From Streptomyces physcomitrii (GTDB lineage: Bacteria > Actinomycetota > Actinomycetes > Streptomycetales > Streptomycetaceae), in assembly GCF_012273655.1 (NCBI RefSeq), contig NZ_JAAWWP010000002.1, positions 62,001 through 126,000 of the forward strand: a stretch of DNA of 64,000 bases, read 5' to 3'. The notes beneath the pieces are model-generated. The model was not told the origin of the DNA, did no database searches, and was given only the letters and a program-made list of their open reading frames with translations. Within the stretch, counting starts at the first letter, position 1. Each line of letters begins with the position of its first letter. A program made the position numbers and the translations under genes. Below are positions 27,745-36,665 of this stretch, one piece after another.

Positions 27745-29346
27745 TCAGTCCTCGCCCTCACGGGCCGCGCCCGCCTCGCCGGAGACCTCCCAGCCCGCGT
27801 CGAAGCCGGGCAGGAACAGCGGGACCTTGGCGTCCACGTGGGCCTTCCACACGGTGCCCTCGTCGGTGCAGTCGACCGCCGCGTCCTGCCAGGCCCCGGG
27901 CAGATGGGCGCGGGCGGCGCGGGCGCAGGCGGCCCCGGGGTCGGCGCCGGAGACGGCGGCCGCGGTGGCGGCGCGGGCGCCCTCGTCGGCGGCGTTCCCG
28001 GCCAGCGAGTAGGTGTACCCGTACAGGGCGCACTGCCACAGGATGGTCAGGAGGGTGAGCAGGATCGGGAACATGCCCGCGAATTCGAGGGTGACCGCGC
28101 CCCGGTCCCCCCGGCTCTCCCGCTTGCGCAGGGCGAGCGCGCCGCCGGTACGGCGCTTGGCCGCGGGCGCCTCGGCGGTGGCGAGGCCGAGTTCACCGGC
28201 GAGGGTGTAGAGGGCCTGCTTCACCGTGGAGCGGTCGTCGAGGTCCTGGAGGCGTCCGGCGTCGACCGCGGACTGGAGCTCCTTGAAGTGCGCGGGGACG
28301 GTGGTGCGGGCGACCCGGGTGCCGGTGACGCGTTCGACCACGGAGGACTGGATCTCCGTACCGCGGGAGTGGCGGTTGAGGACGGTGACGGTGTCCTCGG
28401 CCTTACGGACCTGGAGCCGGTCCCAGAGCCGTACGGTGCGCTTGGCGGCGCGCACCGCGACCACGTCCGGGGTCACCAACAGCAGTGCCTGGTCGGCGAC
28501 TTCGACGGCGACGGCGCCCGCGGCGCTCAGCTGGCAGCCGCAGTCCACCAGGACGAGGTCGTAGCGGCTGCGCAGGGCGGCGAGCACCTGGCGGGCCACC
28601 CGGTCGGTGACCTCCTCGCCGCGTTCGCCCTCGGCGGGGGCGAGGAGCAGGCCGAGTCCGCTCTCGTGGGTGTAGACGGCGTCCTGGAGGACCCGGGGGG
28701 TGATGTCCGCGATGGCGGCGAGGTCGGCGATGGAGCGCCGGAACTGCACATCGAGGTACGAGGCCAGGTCGCCGGACTGGAGGTCGAGGTCGAGCAGCGC
28801 CACCGAGCGGCCCGAGTGCTGGGCGGCCAGGGCGAGTTGGACGGCGGTGAGGGTGGTGCCGACGCCGCCCTTGGCGCCGCTGACGGTGACCACCTGGCCG
28901 CCCGGTCCGGTGAGGGCGGGCTCGGCGCCGGTGCCCAGGTGGCGGCGCATGCCGAGCGACCAGGAGGCCGCGGCCTGCACGCGTTCGGCCAGCGCCTCGT
29001 AGCCGAGCGGCAGGGTGACGATGCCGCGCGCGCCGGAGTCCATCGCCGCGGTGAGCACCCCGGCGCTGGTGTCGGCGGTGACCAGGACGATGCCGACCGC
29101 CGGGTAGCGCAGCACGAGGTCGCGGATCAGGTCGAGCGCGGGCACCGGGCCGATGCGCTCGTGGACGAGGACGACCTCGGGCAGTTCGTCCAGGGACTCG
29201 GCGGCGAGCCGGTCCAGGGTGTCCACCAGGGTGGCCGAGTCCGGTACGGGCAGGGCGGGTTCGGTGTCGGCCAGCTGCCCGAGCAGAGTCGACAGCGCGC
29301 GGGCCGACTCCGGGTCGGGCACCGCGGAGTGCACACGGATGCTCAT
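27745..29346 (-). CDS. CpaE/TadZ-like ATPase fused to a C-terminal TadE-like pseudopilin domain
   Basis: The 533-residue protein has three parts. Residues 1-140 form a receiver-like domain. Residues 150-400 form a MinD/ParA-type ATPase (VSGAKGGVGTTLTAVQ P-loop at 155-170; RYDLVLVDCGCQLSAAGAVA). From Gly416 there is a TadE domain with prepilin motif GDRG|AVTLEF, a membrane helix (GMFPILLTLLTILWQCALYGY) and a ~90-residue extracellular part. TadZ localises Tad machinery to a cell site. Fusing it to a cleavable pseudopilin would tether it to the membrane until processed. The frame is continuous with no frameshift seen. Confidence 0.85.
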   Translation of the reverse strand: MSIRVHSAVPDPESARALSTLLGQLADTEPALPVPDSATLVDTLDRLAAESLDELPEVVLVHERIGPVPALDLIRDLVLRYPAVGIVLVTADTSAGVLTAAMDSGARGIVTLPLGYEALAERVQAAASWSLGMRRHLGTGAEPALTGPGGQVVTVSGAKGGVGTTLTAVQLALAAQHSGRSVALLDLDLQSGDLASYLDVQFRRSIADLAAIADITPRVLQDAVYTHESGLGLLLAPAEGERGEEVTDRVARQVLAALRSRYDLVLVDCGCQLSAAGAVAVEVADQALLLVTPDVVAVRAAKRTVRLWDRLQVRKAEDTVTVLNRHSRGTEIQSSVVERVTGTRVARTTVPAHFKELQSAVDAGRLQDLDDRSTVKQALYTLAGELGLATAEAPAAKRRTGGALALRKRESRGDRGAVTLEFAGMFPILLTLLTILWQCALYGYTYSLAGNAADEGARAATAAAVSGADPGAACARAARAHLPGAWQDAAVDCTDEGTVWKAHVDAKVPLFLPGFDAGWEVSGEAGAAREGED

Positions 29347-29455
29347 GACGGCCTCCTCGCGGCGACCGGTCCCGGGACCGCCCGCCCTCTCGCCCGCCGG
29401 TGTGCCCGGATCGGCCTCTTCGCGCCGCTGGCGCCCAACTCGACCATGTCCGGGC

Positions 29456-30163
29456 CTACTTGTCCTCGTCCAGGGTGTACGAACGGTCGCCCGGCGGCAC
29501 CGCGGAGTCCCCGTCCTGCGCCACCAGGGCCAGCCGCACGTGGGTGGCGAAGGACTCGGCGTAGGCGACCCGCTGGGCGTCCCCGGCGTCCAGGGCGAAG
29601 GTGATCGGCACCGCCTCGTTCTGCTCGCGGCGGCGGTCGTCCTGGTCGCGGTCGAAGGGGGTGAGCTTGCCGACGTCGATCACCCGGGCCCGCTCCACGA
29701 TGATCTTCGACTGATCCTTCTGGCGCTCGTCCTCGGCCTTGAAGGTGGCGTAGATGTTGACCTCCGCGCCCGGGTCGATCTTGCCCGCGACACCGGTGGA
29801 GGCGTCGATCATGATGGCGATCTCCTGCTGCCCCGGCTTGAGTTCGGGCCGTCCGACCAGCATGTCGGTCTGCAGCAGCGAGCCCTTGCGCAGGGTGGTG
29901 ACGGCGATCTTCCCGCGTATCTGGCGCAGGCTGCGCACCGCGGTGTCCGAGAGCCACCGCTCGGGCATCTCGACCTTCTCGAACTGCCCGGCCTCCAGCT
30001 CCTTGTACGGGGCCACATCGCTCTTCAGCCGGTACGCGCTCACCTCGGGGCCGACCTTGGAGTTCACGTCGCGGATCACCGACAGGACACCGGCGAAGGC
30101 GCCGACGGCACACAGCACGGAGACCACCAGCAGGATGACGCCGCGTCGCTGGCGTGAGTTCAT
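29456..30163 (-). CDS. cpaB: Flp pilus assembly protein CpaB/RcpC (SAF domain)
   Basis: The 235-residue protein has an N-terminal membrane helix (RGVILLVVSVLCAVGAFAGV). A SAF/CpaB domain follows (YKELEAGQFEKVEMPERWL, GKIAVTTLRKGSLLQTDML) and then the conserved IDASTGVAGKIDPGAEVNIYA. CpaB stabilises the Tad complex outside the membrane. It begins the classic tad genes here, 54 bp after the zinc-ribbon protein gene. Confidence 0.88.
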   Translation of the reverse strand: MNSRQRRGVILLVVSVLCAVGAFAGVLSVIRDVNSKVGPEVSAYRLKSDVAPYKELEAGQFEKVEMPERWLSDTAVRSLRQIRGKIAVTTLRKGSLLQTDMLVGRPELKPGQQEIAIMIDASTGVAGKIDPGAEVNIYATFKAEDERQKDQSKIIVERARVIDVGKLTPFDRDQDDRRREQNEAVPITFALDAGDAQRVAYAESFATHVRLALVAQDGDSAVPPGDRSYTLDEDK

Positions 30164-30217
30164 GGCCGGACTACCTCGATCGGGGACGTGTACGGGGGAC
30201 GGGGCACCGCTTCGCCC

Positions 30218-31204
30218 TCAGCCCGCGCCCGCGGTGAGGGCACGGGCGGCGGGGGCGGTCAGCTCGGGTGGCGGCGGCAGCGGCGCGGCGCAGAACCCGC
30301 AGCGGTCGCCGATGAGTTCGAGCCCGCACCAGTGGCAGCGCTCCCGGCGCACCGAGGACACCAGCTGGTAGAGCACGGAGATGTCGGGGATGGCGGCGGC
30401 GAACTCGGCGAGCTTCGCGGTTCCCCACCACTCGGCCGAGGCGGCGGGCTGCCGGGCGTGCGTGACGCCCTGCACCTGCCAGGCCGGGGCGAGGGTGCCG
30501 GTGACCCAGTCCGCGGGCAGCTGGCCCGGGGCGACCACCATCCGGGTGCCGAAGGCGGGCCCGGCGGGGACGGCCGGGGCCTCGGACTTCTGCGGGTTCA
30601 GCCGCAGGAGTTGGGGCTCGGGTGTGGCGAGGACCGCGAACTGCGAGCCGGGCACCCAGGACCGGGCGTGCGAGCCGAGGCCCACCGGCACCCGGTCGAG
30701 CCGGGAGACCGAGCCGAGCACGGCCCCGGCGTAGATGTAGTGCGAGAGCAGCCGGGCGGCCGAGGCGAGCACCCCGGGGCTGAAGTCGCAGACGCTCAAC
30801 TGCCGTAGCTGCAGGGCGAGTACGGCGAGTCCGAGCGGCGGCAGCTCGGGGCGCAGCAGGGCGATCCGGTCGGTCTCCAGTATCGACCGCACGGCGTGCA
30901 GCCGGTGCGCCACGGAGACCGGCGCGGACCTCGGGCACAGCACGATCACATAGCCGTGGTGGTCCAGGAGCGTGTGCATCTCCGCGAGGGACTGGTCCAG
31001 GGAGTAGGCGTCCGCCTCGGCCGGGTTGCCCCTGCCGTGCCCGGCGGAACTCCTGCCGTGCCCCGGCGAACTCCGCGCGAGCGCGGCCGACTTGGCGGAC
31101 TTCGGCGCGCGTACGGCGGACTGCAGCACGGCGGCGGAGGGGGTGTGCCGGTCCAGCGACGGAAGTACCAGGTCCGCACTGGTGACGGCTATGGCGGTCG
31201 GCAC
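30218..31204 (-). CDS. Conserved protein with C-terminal zinc-ribbon-like CxxC pair, first gene of the Tad locus
   Basis: I do not recognise a family. The 328-residue product has an Ala-rich N-terminus, a middle part containing HYIYAGAVLGSVSRLDR, and a C-terminus with CHWCGLELIGDRCGFCAAPL, two CxxC pairs expected to bind zinc. GTG at 31204 has GGGGGT 6 nt upstream; a longer frame upstream lacks a good site. It lies 54 bp before cpaB in the same direction, so a pilus-linked or regulatory role is plausible but unproven. Confidence 0.7.
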   Translation of the reverse strand: MPTAIAVTSADLVLPSLDRHTPSAAVLQSAVRAPKSAKSAALARSSPGHGRSSAGHGRGNPAEADAYSLDQSLAEMHTLLDHHGYVIVLCPRSAPVSVAHRLHAVRSILETDRIALLRPELPPLGLAVLALQLRQLSVCDFSPGVLASAARLLSHYIYAGAVLGSVSRLDRVPVGLGSHARSWVPGSQFAVLATPEPQLLRLNPQKSEAPAVPAGPAFGTRMVVAPGQLPADWVTGTLAPAWQVQGVTHARQPAASAEWWGTAKLAEFAAAIPDISVLYQLVSSVRRERCHWCGLELIGDRCGFCAAPLPPPPELTAPAARALTAGAG

Positions 31205-31282
31205 CCGCGCACCCCCATCCCTGCTCACGGCCGGGCCCGAGCCCGCCTCACCCTCGCCCCTCGCGCTGTCTCCTGCATCTGC

Positions 31283-31309
31283 ACCATATCCACGCAGGGG
31301 GCGGCTCAA
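31283..31309 (-). promoter_or_regulatory. Candidate promoter of the Tad operon
   Basis: Read leftward, TTGAGC and TATGGT are separated by 15 bp, resembling -35 and -10 boxes, about 80 bp before the first GTG of the operon. The spacer is short, so this is tentative. Confidence 0.35.
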
Positions 31310-31358
31310 CACCCGAGTTGGGGTTATCTTCCCCTGCCGGTCCCGAGGATGGGGCGCC

Positions 31359-32744
31359 CTAGAAGAACTCCGACCACGGCTGGTCCCAGATCTGCTGCCC
31401 GCACAGCACCACGAAGAGCAGGCCCGCGAGGATCAGCATGGCGTTGCTGAGGCGTCCGTTGCGCCATTCCCTGGGCGTACGGCCGGAGTTGAGGAGCCAG
31501 ACCAGGGTGAGGGCGAGGAAGGGCATGAAGGCGGCGCCGAGGACGCCGTAGAGGATGACCAGGCGGAAGGGCTGACCCTGGAAGAGCAGGACGATGGGCG
31601 GGAAGGTCAGCCAGAGCAGATAGCCGCGGAAGGCCCAGGACTTCTCGCGCCGCCCGGTGGCGACCTCCTCGGCGGTGGCCGCCTCGCCCGGGGCGCGCCG
31701 GTAGCGGGCCACGAAGTCGGCGAACATCAGGCTCACTCCGTGCCAGACGCCGATCAGCGAGGTGAAGGAGGTGGCGAAGAAGCCGATCAGGAAGAGCTTG
31801 GCGGTGGCGTTGCCGTACTCGTCCTCCAGGACCTTGGTCAGGTCGATGAGGCCCTTGTCGCCGCTGGAGATGGCAGTGCCCGAGGAGTGCAGCAGCTCGG
31901 CGCCGACGAAGAGCATCGCGACCACGAAGATGCCGGTGGTGACGTAGGCGACCCGGTTGTCCAGGCGCATCACCTTCATCCAGCCGGTGTGCGTCCAGCC
32001 CTTGGCGTTGACCCAATAGCCGTACGCGGCAAGGGTGATGGTGCCGCCGACGCCGCCGATCAGGCCGAGGGTGTTGAGGACGGAGTCCTTCTCGTCGGGC
32101 AGGACGGGCAGCAGTCCGGCGAAGGCCTCGCCGAGGTTGGGGGTGACGCGGATCGCCAGGTAGACGGTGACCACGAACATCACCCCGACGAGGACGGTCA
32201 TCACCTTCTCGAAGACCTCGTACTTGTTGAACCAGACGAAGACCAGGCCCACGATCCCGCAGAGCACTCCCCAGGGCTTGATCGACCAGTCGGCCGGGAA
32301 GACGTCCGGGAAGAGCGCCTGCAGCGGCAGCGCGCTCGACGACATCGCCGCGGCGCCGTAGACGAAGCCCCAGATGACGACGTAGACGACGAAGAAGACC
32401 GTGGTCCAGCGGCCGAGAGAGGCCCAGCCGTCGAAGAGGGTGCGGCCGGTGGCCAGATGCCAGCGGCCCGCGGCCTCCGCGAGCGAGATCTTGACCAGGC
32501 AGCCGACGACGGCCGCCCACAGCAGGGTGTAGCCGAAGCTGCTGCCCGCGACCAGGGTGGCCACCAGGTCGCCGGCGCCCACACCGGTGGCCGCGACCAC
32601 GATGCCGGGCCCGATGTACTTCCAACTGGACTTGCGCGGCACCGATTCGGGCTTGCCGGGAGGGGGTGCGCCTGTGCTGTTCGTCGTCTCCGCCATGCGC
32701 AGGAAGAAAGCGCACATCCCGCGGGCGCACAAGGGGGCGCGCAT
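31359..32744 (-). CDS. Nramp-family transporter lacking the canonical metal-site motifs
   Basis: The 461-residue protein has 11 or so hydrophobic helices and Nramp-like organisation (KYIGPGIVVAATGVGAGDLV in helix 1). The DPGN motif of true Mn/Fe Nramps is replaced by GAGD, and helix 6 reads TITLAAYGYWVNAKG instead of carrying MPHN. It therefore belongs to a divergent, Nramp-related group; Mg2+ or a non-metal substrate is possible. The ATG at 32744 has a strong GGAGG 5 nt upstream. It is divergent from the deaminase gene. Confidence 0.85.
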   Translation of the reverse strand: MRAPLCARGMCAFFLRMAETTNSTGAPPPGKPESVPRKSSWKYIGPGIVVAATGVGAGDLVATLVAGSSFGYTLLWAAVVGCLVKISLAEAAGRWHLATGRTLFDGWASLGRWTTVFFVVYVVIWGFVYGAAAMSSSALPLQALFPDVFPADWSIKPWGVLCGIVGLVFVWFNKYEVFEKVMTVLVGVMFVVTVYLAIRVTPNLGEAFAGLLPVLPDEKDSVLNTLGLIGGVGGTITLAAYGYWVNAKGWTHTGWMKVMRLDNRVAYVTTGIFVVAMLFVGAELLHSSGTAISSGDKGLIDLTKVLEDEYGNATAKLFLIGFFATSFTSLIGVWHGVSLMFADFVARYRRAPGEAATAEEVATGRREKSWAFRGYLLWLTFPPIVLLFQGQPFRLVILYGVLGAAFMPFLALTLVWLLNSGRTPREWRNGRLSNAMLILAGLLFVVLCGQQIWDQPWSEFF

Positions 32745-32908
32745 GCTTTCCTCCGAGGTGGGCGGGGGTTTGCCGCCCCGGCGCGCAGGGCAGGGACGGC
32801 GCGCGGACGCCTGCGGTTTGCGGACGCACGCGGGCCGGGGTCGTGAATCCCCGTCCCCGCCGCGGCCGTTGGGCCCGCGGACACCGACTCCCCGCCCTGG
32901 AGGGACGC

Positions 32909-34204
32909 ATGGACACCGGCCGCCCCACGAGGATGGACACCGGCAGGCTCGCGCGGCTCGCCGAGGAACCGGTCGACCACCGGTTCAAGGGGCTGCCGCC
33001 GGACGCCGAGGGCCTGCTGGCCGGCCAACTCGCGGCGCAGCAGCGCAACTTGTACACCGGCGGCTTCACCACCCCCGTCCTCACGCTCTCCGCCGAGGAC
33101 CTGGAGCACAACCTCCGCCTGATGGAGGGCTACGCCGCCGGGCACGGGCTCTCCTTCGCCCCGCACGGCAAGACCACCATGGCGCCGCAGCTGTTCCAGC
33201 GCCAGTTCGCGCACGGCGCCTGGGGGATCACCCTCGCGGTGCCCCACCAGGTGCGTGTGGCACGGGAGTTCGGGGCGCCGGTGGTCCTCCTCGCCAACGA
33301 GGTCGTGGACCGCGCCGCCCTGCACTGGCTCTCCGCCGAAGTCGACCGCGACCCCGGCTTCCGCCTGCTCTGCTACGTCGACTCGGTGCGCGGCGTCGCC
33401 CTGATGGACGAGGCCCTGCGCGGCCGGAACCGCCCCTTCGAGGTGATGGTCGAGCTGGCCGCCGGGGACGAGGCGCGCACCGGCGTACGCGGCGAGGCGG
33501 AGGCGCTCACGGTGGCCCGCGCCGTCGCGGCCACCGGCACCCTGCGGCTCACCGGTGTCGCCGGATACGAGGCGGACCTGCCCGGGGCGAGCCCGGCGAC
33601 GGTACGCGCCTGGCTGGACCGGCTCCTCGGCCTCGCCCAACTCCTGGACGGCGAGGGGCTGTTCGCCGGGGCCGAGGAGATCGTGGTGAGCGCGGGCGGC
33701 AGCTCCTGGTTCGACGCGGTCGCGGCGGCCTTCGCCCGGCTGCCCGCCCTGTCCCGCCCGGTGCGCAAGGTGCTGCGCTCCGGCGCCTATGTGAGCCACG
33801 ACGACGGCCGCTACCAGGAGTCCACCCCCTTCAACCGGATCCCCGAGGAGGGCGCGCTGCGGCCCGCGCTGCGGCTGTGGGCCCAGGTCGTCTCCCGGCC
33901 CACCCCCGAGCAGGCCTTCCTCAACGCGGGCAAGCGGGATGTCTCGTACGACATGGGGCTGCCGGTGCCGCTCCTCGTGCGCTCGGCGCGGGACGGGGCG
34001 GAGCGGGCGGCCGAGGGCATCGAGGTCAGCAGGCTCTCGGATCAGCACGCCTGGCTGCGTACCGCTCCGGACTGCGGGATCGAGGTGGGCGACTGGGTGG
34101 CGCTCGGGCTCTCGCATCCGTGCACGGTCTTCGAGAAGTGGCCGCTGATCCCGGTGGTACGGCGCGGGGGCGCGGTGGTGGAGTACGTCCGCACGTTCTT
34201 CTGA
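32909..34204 (+). CDS. PLP-dependent amino acid deaminase/aldolase (D-threonine aldolase / D-serine deaminase-like)
   Basis: The 431-residue protein has an alanine-racemase-type PLP barrel with the Schiff-base Lys88 in LSFAPHGKTTMAPQ, preceded by TTPVLTLSAEDLEHN. The C-terminal domain holds the metal-site region (SDQHAWLR and SHPCTVFEKWPLIPVV, with the His and Cys of DSD-type enzymes). Such enzymes act on D-amino acids or beta-hydroxy amino acids. The ATG at 32909 has GGAGGGA just upstream. The natural substrate is unknown. Confidence 0.82.
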   Translation: MDTGRPTRMDTGRLARLAEEPVDHRFKGLPPDAEGLLAGQLAAQQRNLYTGGFTTPVLTLSAEDLEHNLRLMEGYAAGHGLSFAPHGKTTMAPQLFQRQFAHGAWGITLAVPHQVRVAREFGAPVVLLANEVVDRAALHWLSAEVDRDPGFRLLCYVDSVRGVALMDEALRGRNRPFEVMVELAAGDEARTGVRGEAEALTVARAVAATGTLRLTGVAGYEADLPGASPATVRAWLDRLLGLAQLLDGEGLFAGAEEIVVSAGGSSWFDAVAAAFARLPALSRPVRKVLRSGAYVSHDDGRYQESTPFNRIPEEGALRPALRLWAQVVSRPTPEQAFLNAGKRDVSYDMGLPVPLLVRSARDGAERAAEGIEVSRLSDQHAWLRTAPDCGIEVGDWVALGLSHPCTVFEKWPLIPVVRRGGAVVEYVRTFF

Positions 34205-34276
34205 ACGTTCCTCTGGGGGCGCGCCCTGCCGCCTGCCGGAGGCCGAGCGCGGGCCTCGGGTGCCGCGGCGGCGGGC

Positions 34277-34942
34277 TCAGCGCACCCCGCGTGGCCGGAA
34301 CTGGACGCTGATCCGCGCTCCTCTGGCCCCGCCCGCCTTGGGCACCGCGTGTTCCCAGGTGCGCTGGCAGGAGCCGCCCATGATCAGCAGATCGCCGTGG
34401 CCCAGCGGGCGGCGCAGCGCGGTGCGGCCGCCGCCGCGGGGGCGCAGCAGCAGGTCCCGGGGCTCGCCGAGGGAGAGGATGGCGACCAGGGTGTCCTCGC
34501 GGGCGCCGCGGCCCTCGGGGTCCGGACCGCGCGAGCCCCGCCGGGGGTTCCCGGAGCGGTCGCCGTGCCAGGCCACGCTGTCGCGGCCGTCGCGGTAGAG
34601 GCAGAGCCCGGCGGTGACGAAGGGCTCGCCGAGTTCGGCCTGGTAGTGGGCGCTCAAGGCCTCGCGGGCCGCGGTGAGCGCGGGGTGCGGCAGCGGTTCC
34701 CCGGCGCCGTAGAAGCAGAGCAGCCGGGGGACGTCCACGGTCCGCTCGTACATCCGGCGGCGCTCGGCCCGCCAGGGCACCTCGGTCCGCAGCCGGGCGA
34801 AGAGCGCGTCCGCGCCGCCGAGCCAGCCCGGCAGCTCCTCGATCCAGGCGCCGTCGGACAGCTCGGTGCGCGCGAGGCCGGTCAGGGGTGCCTGCCGGAT
34901 CTCGTCGCCCTGGTCGAAGAGGGAGGCCTGGAGGTGCTCCAT
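34277..34942 (-). CDS. AlkB-like Fe(II)/2-oxoglutarate-dependent dioxygenase
   Basis: The 221-residue protein belongs to the AlkB group that oxidatively removes alkyl groups from nucleic-acid bases. It carries the iron ligands His126-x-Asp128 (AWHGDRSG) and His198 (TWEHAVP), and the 2-oxoglutarate-binding Arg210 (ARISVQFRPR). Other conserved blocks are FVTAGLCLYRDGRDSVAWHG and LGHGDLLIMGG. Its 3' end faces the 3' end of the deaminase gene. Confidence 0.9.
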   Translation of the reverse strand: MEHLQASLFDQGDEIRQAPLTGLARTELSDGAWIEELPGWLGGADALFARLRTEVPWRAERRRMYERTVDVPRLLCFYGAGEPLPHPALTAAREALSAHYQAELGEPFVTAGLCLYRDGRDSVAWHGDRSGNPRRGSRGPDPEGRGAREDTLVAILSLGEPRDLLLRPRGGGRTALRRPLGHGDLLIMGGSCQRTWEHAVPKAGGARGARISVQFRPRGVR

Positions 34943-35074
34943 GGCTCCAGGCTAACGCGAGAACCGAACAGGTGAGCGAACAGCTTCGGCCGGTGCTGCC
35001 GGACCGGGCCCGGCGGGCGCCCGCCCCGGTTCCCGGGTGGCGCAAAACACGGAGCGCCGGGCGTTACCGGCCCG

Positions 35075-35090
35075 TATCCTCACGGACATG
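35075..35090 (+). promoter_or_regulatory. Candidate -10 box giving a leaderless aminotransferase mRNA
   Basis: TATCCT at 35075-35080 ends 7 bp before the ATG at 35088, so transcription would start at or next to the A of the start codon. No ribosome-binding site is visible. Leaderless mRNAs are common in Streptomyces. Confidence 0.45.
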
Positions 35091-36299
35091 CAGCTCATCC
35101 AGTCGACCAAGCTCGCCAACGTCTGCTACGAGATCCGCGGCCCGGTTCTCGAAGAGGCGATGCGGCTGGAAGCGGCGGGGCACCGCATCCTCAAGCTGAA
35201 CACCGGCAACCCGGCCGCCTTCGGCTTCGAGTGCCCGCCGGAGATCCTGGAGGACATGCTCCGCAACCTCTCCGGGGCGCACGGCTACGGCGACGCCAAG
35301 GGCCTGCTCGCCGCCCGCCGCGCGGTGGTGATGCACAACCAGACCCTCGGCATCGAGACCGACGTGGAGTCCGTCTTCATCGGCAACGGCGTCTCCGAGC
35401 TGATCGTCATGGCGATGCAGGCGCTGCTCGACGACGGCGACGAGGTCCTCGTCCCGGCCCCCGACTACCCGCTGTGGACCGCCGCCGTCTCGCTGTCCGG
35501 CGGCACGGCCGTGCACTACCGCTGCGACGAGCAGGCGGACTGGATGCCCGACCTCGCCGACCTGGAGCGGAAGATCACCGACCGCACCAAGGCGCTGGTG
35601 ATCATCAACCCGAACAACCCCACGGGCGCCGTGTACAGCGAGGAGATGCTCCGCTCGCTCACCGACATCGCCCGCCGCCACAACCTCCTGGTCTGCTCCG
35701 ACGAGATCTACGACAAGATCCTCTACGAGGACGCCGTCCACACCCCCACCGCCGCCATCGCCCCCGACCTCCTCACGCTGACCTTCAACGGCATGTCGAA
35801 GGCGTACCGGGTGGCCGGTTACCGCGTCGGCTGGATGTCCGTCTCGGGACCGCGCCAGCATGCCGACTCGTACATCGAGGGCCTGACGATCCTGGCCAAT
35901 ATGCGGCTGTGCGCCAATATGCCGGGCCAGCACGGGGTGGTCGCCGCGCTCAGCGGGCGGCAGACCATCAGCGACCTGGTCCTGCCGGGCGGGCGCCTCA
36001 TCGAGCAGCGGGACGCCGCGTACGAGCTGCTCACCCAGATCCCCGGGGTCAGCTGCGTCAAGCCGAAGGGCGCGCTCTACCTCTTCCCGCGCCTGGACCC
36101 GAAGGTCTTCAAGATCAAGGACGACCGGCAGATGGTCCTCGACCTGCTGCGCGCCGAGAAGATCATGGTCGTGCACGGTACGGGCTTCAACTGGCCCGAG
36201 CCCGACCACTTCCGCATCGTCACCCTGCCCACCGCGGCCGACCTCACCGACGCGGTGACCCGGATCGGCCACTTCCTGGACGGGTACGGGCAGCACTGA
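35088..36299 (+). CDS. AlaA-like pyridoxal-phosphate aminotransferase (class I/II)
   Basis: The 403-residue protein is a fold-type I aminotransferase close to AlaA, which makes alanine from pyruvate with glutamate. Signature parts are LKLNTGNPAAFGFECPPEIL, IINPNNPTGAVYS, VCSDEIYDKILY (Asp205) and FNGMSKAYRVAGYRVGW with the PLP Lys238. I choose the ATG at 35088, which matches the family start and lies just after a TATCCT -10 box. The gene stands alone. Confidence 0.93.
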   Translation: MQLIQSTKLANVCYEIRGPVLEEAMRLEAAGHRILKLNTGNPAAFGFECPPEILEDMLRNLSGAHGYGDAKGLLAARRAVVMHNQTLGIETDVESVFIGNGVSELIVMAMQALLDDGDEVLVPAPDYPLWTAAVSLSGGTAVHYRCDEQADWMPDLADLERKITDRTKALVIINPNNPTGAVYSEEMLRSLTDIARRHNLLVCSDEIYDKILYEDAVHTPTAAIAPDLLTLTFNGMSKAYRVAGYRVGWMSVSGPRQHADSYIEGLTILANMRLCANMPGQHGVVAALSGRQTISDLVLPGGRLIEQRDAAYELLTQIPGVSCVKPKGALYLFPRLDPKVFKIKDDRQMVLDLLRAEKIMVVHGTGFNWPEPDHFRIVTLPTAADLTDAVTRIGHFLDGYGQH

Positions 36300-36374
36300 G
36301 GAGCCCGTAGCCACGGACGTACCGCTCCCTCAACTCGGCGGCCAGGAAGGCCGGTTCGTACGGGCGCGCCCTGA

Positions 36375-36665
36375 TCAGCCCAGGCGGCCGAGCCCGGAGC
36401 CGACATCGTCGAAGTCCATCGCGGGCACCAGCGTGAGCTGCGCGCCGAGCCGGTCGAAGAGCGGTTCCGCGATCGACGGGATGTCGGAGGTCTGCTCCAG
36501 GTCGAAGAACATGAGCGCCGTGCGCTTGCCCTGGAGGGCCACGAAGTAGGCGGCCTCCGGCTTGAGTCGGTCCATCGTCGCCTGCATGATCTCGGGCAGC
36601 GAGCCGCTCGCGACCGCCCCGCTCGCCTTCTCGGTGTCCATCTGCGCCATCAGCAGCATCCGCAT
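36375..36665 (-). CDS. Small conserved protein, likely dimeric alpha/beta-barrel fold
   Basis: The 96-residue product begins MRMLLMAQMDTEKASGAV and continues AAYFVALQGKRTALMFFDLE then LVPAMDFDDV. The beta-alpha-beta-beta pattern resembles small dimeric alpha/beta-barrel (GYD/DUF3303-type) proteins. ATG at 36665 is the first residue with family-like sequence; the longer frame upstream is Arg-rich shadow. No function can be assigned. Confidence 0.7.
   Translation of the reverse strand: MRMLLMAQMDTEKASGAVASGSLPEIMQATMDRLKPEAAYFVALQGKRTALMFFDLEQTSDIPSIAEPLFDRLGAQLTLVPAMDFDDVGSGLGRLG

Noticed and set aside
25633..29604. A very long plus-strand open frame (about 1320 codons) opposite the tad genes
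   Set aside because: It is antisense to tadA, tadB, tadE and the CpaE fusion, all of which have clear motifs. Its sequence is Gly/Glu/Arg/Val-rich filler caused by third-position GC bias.
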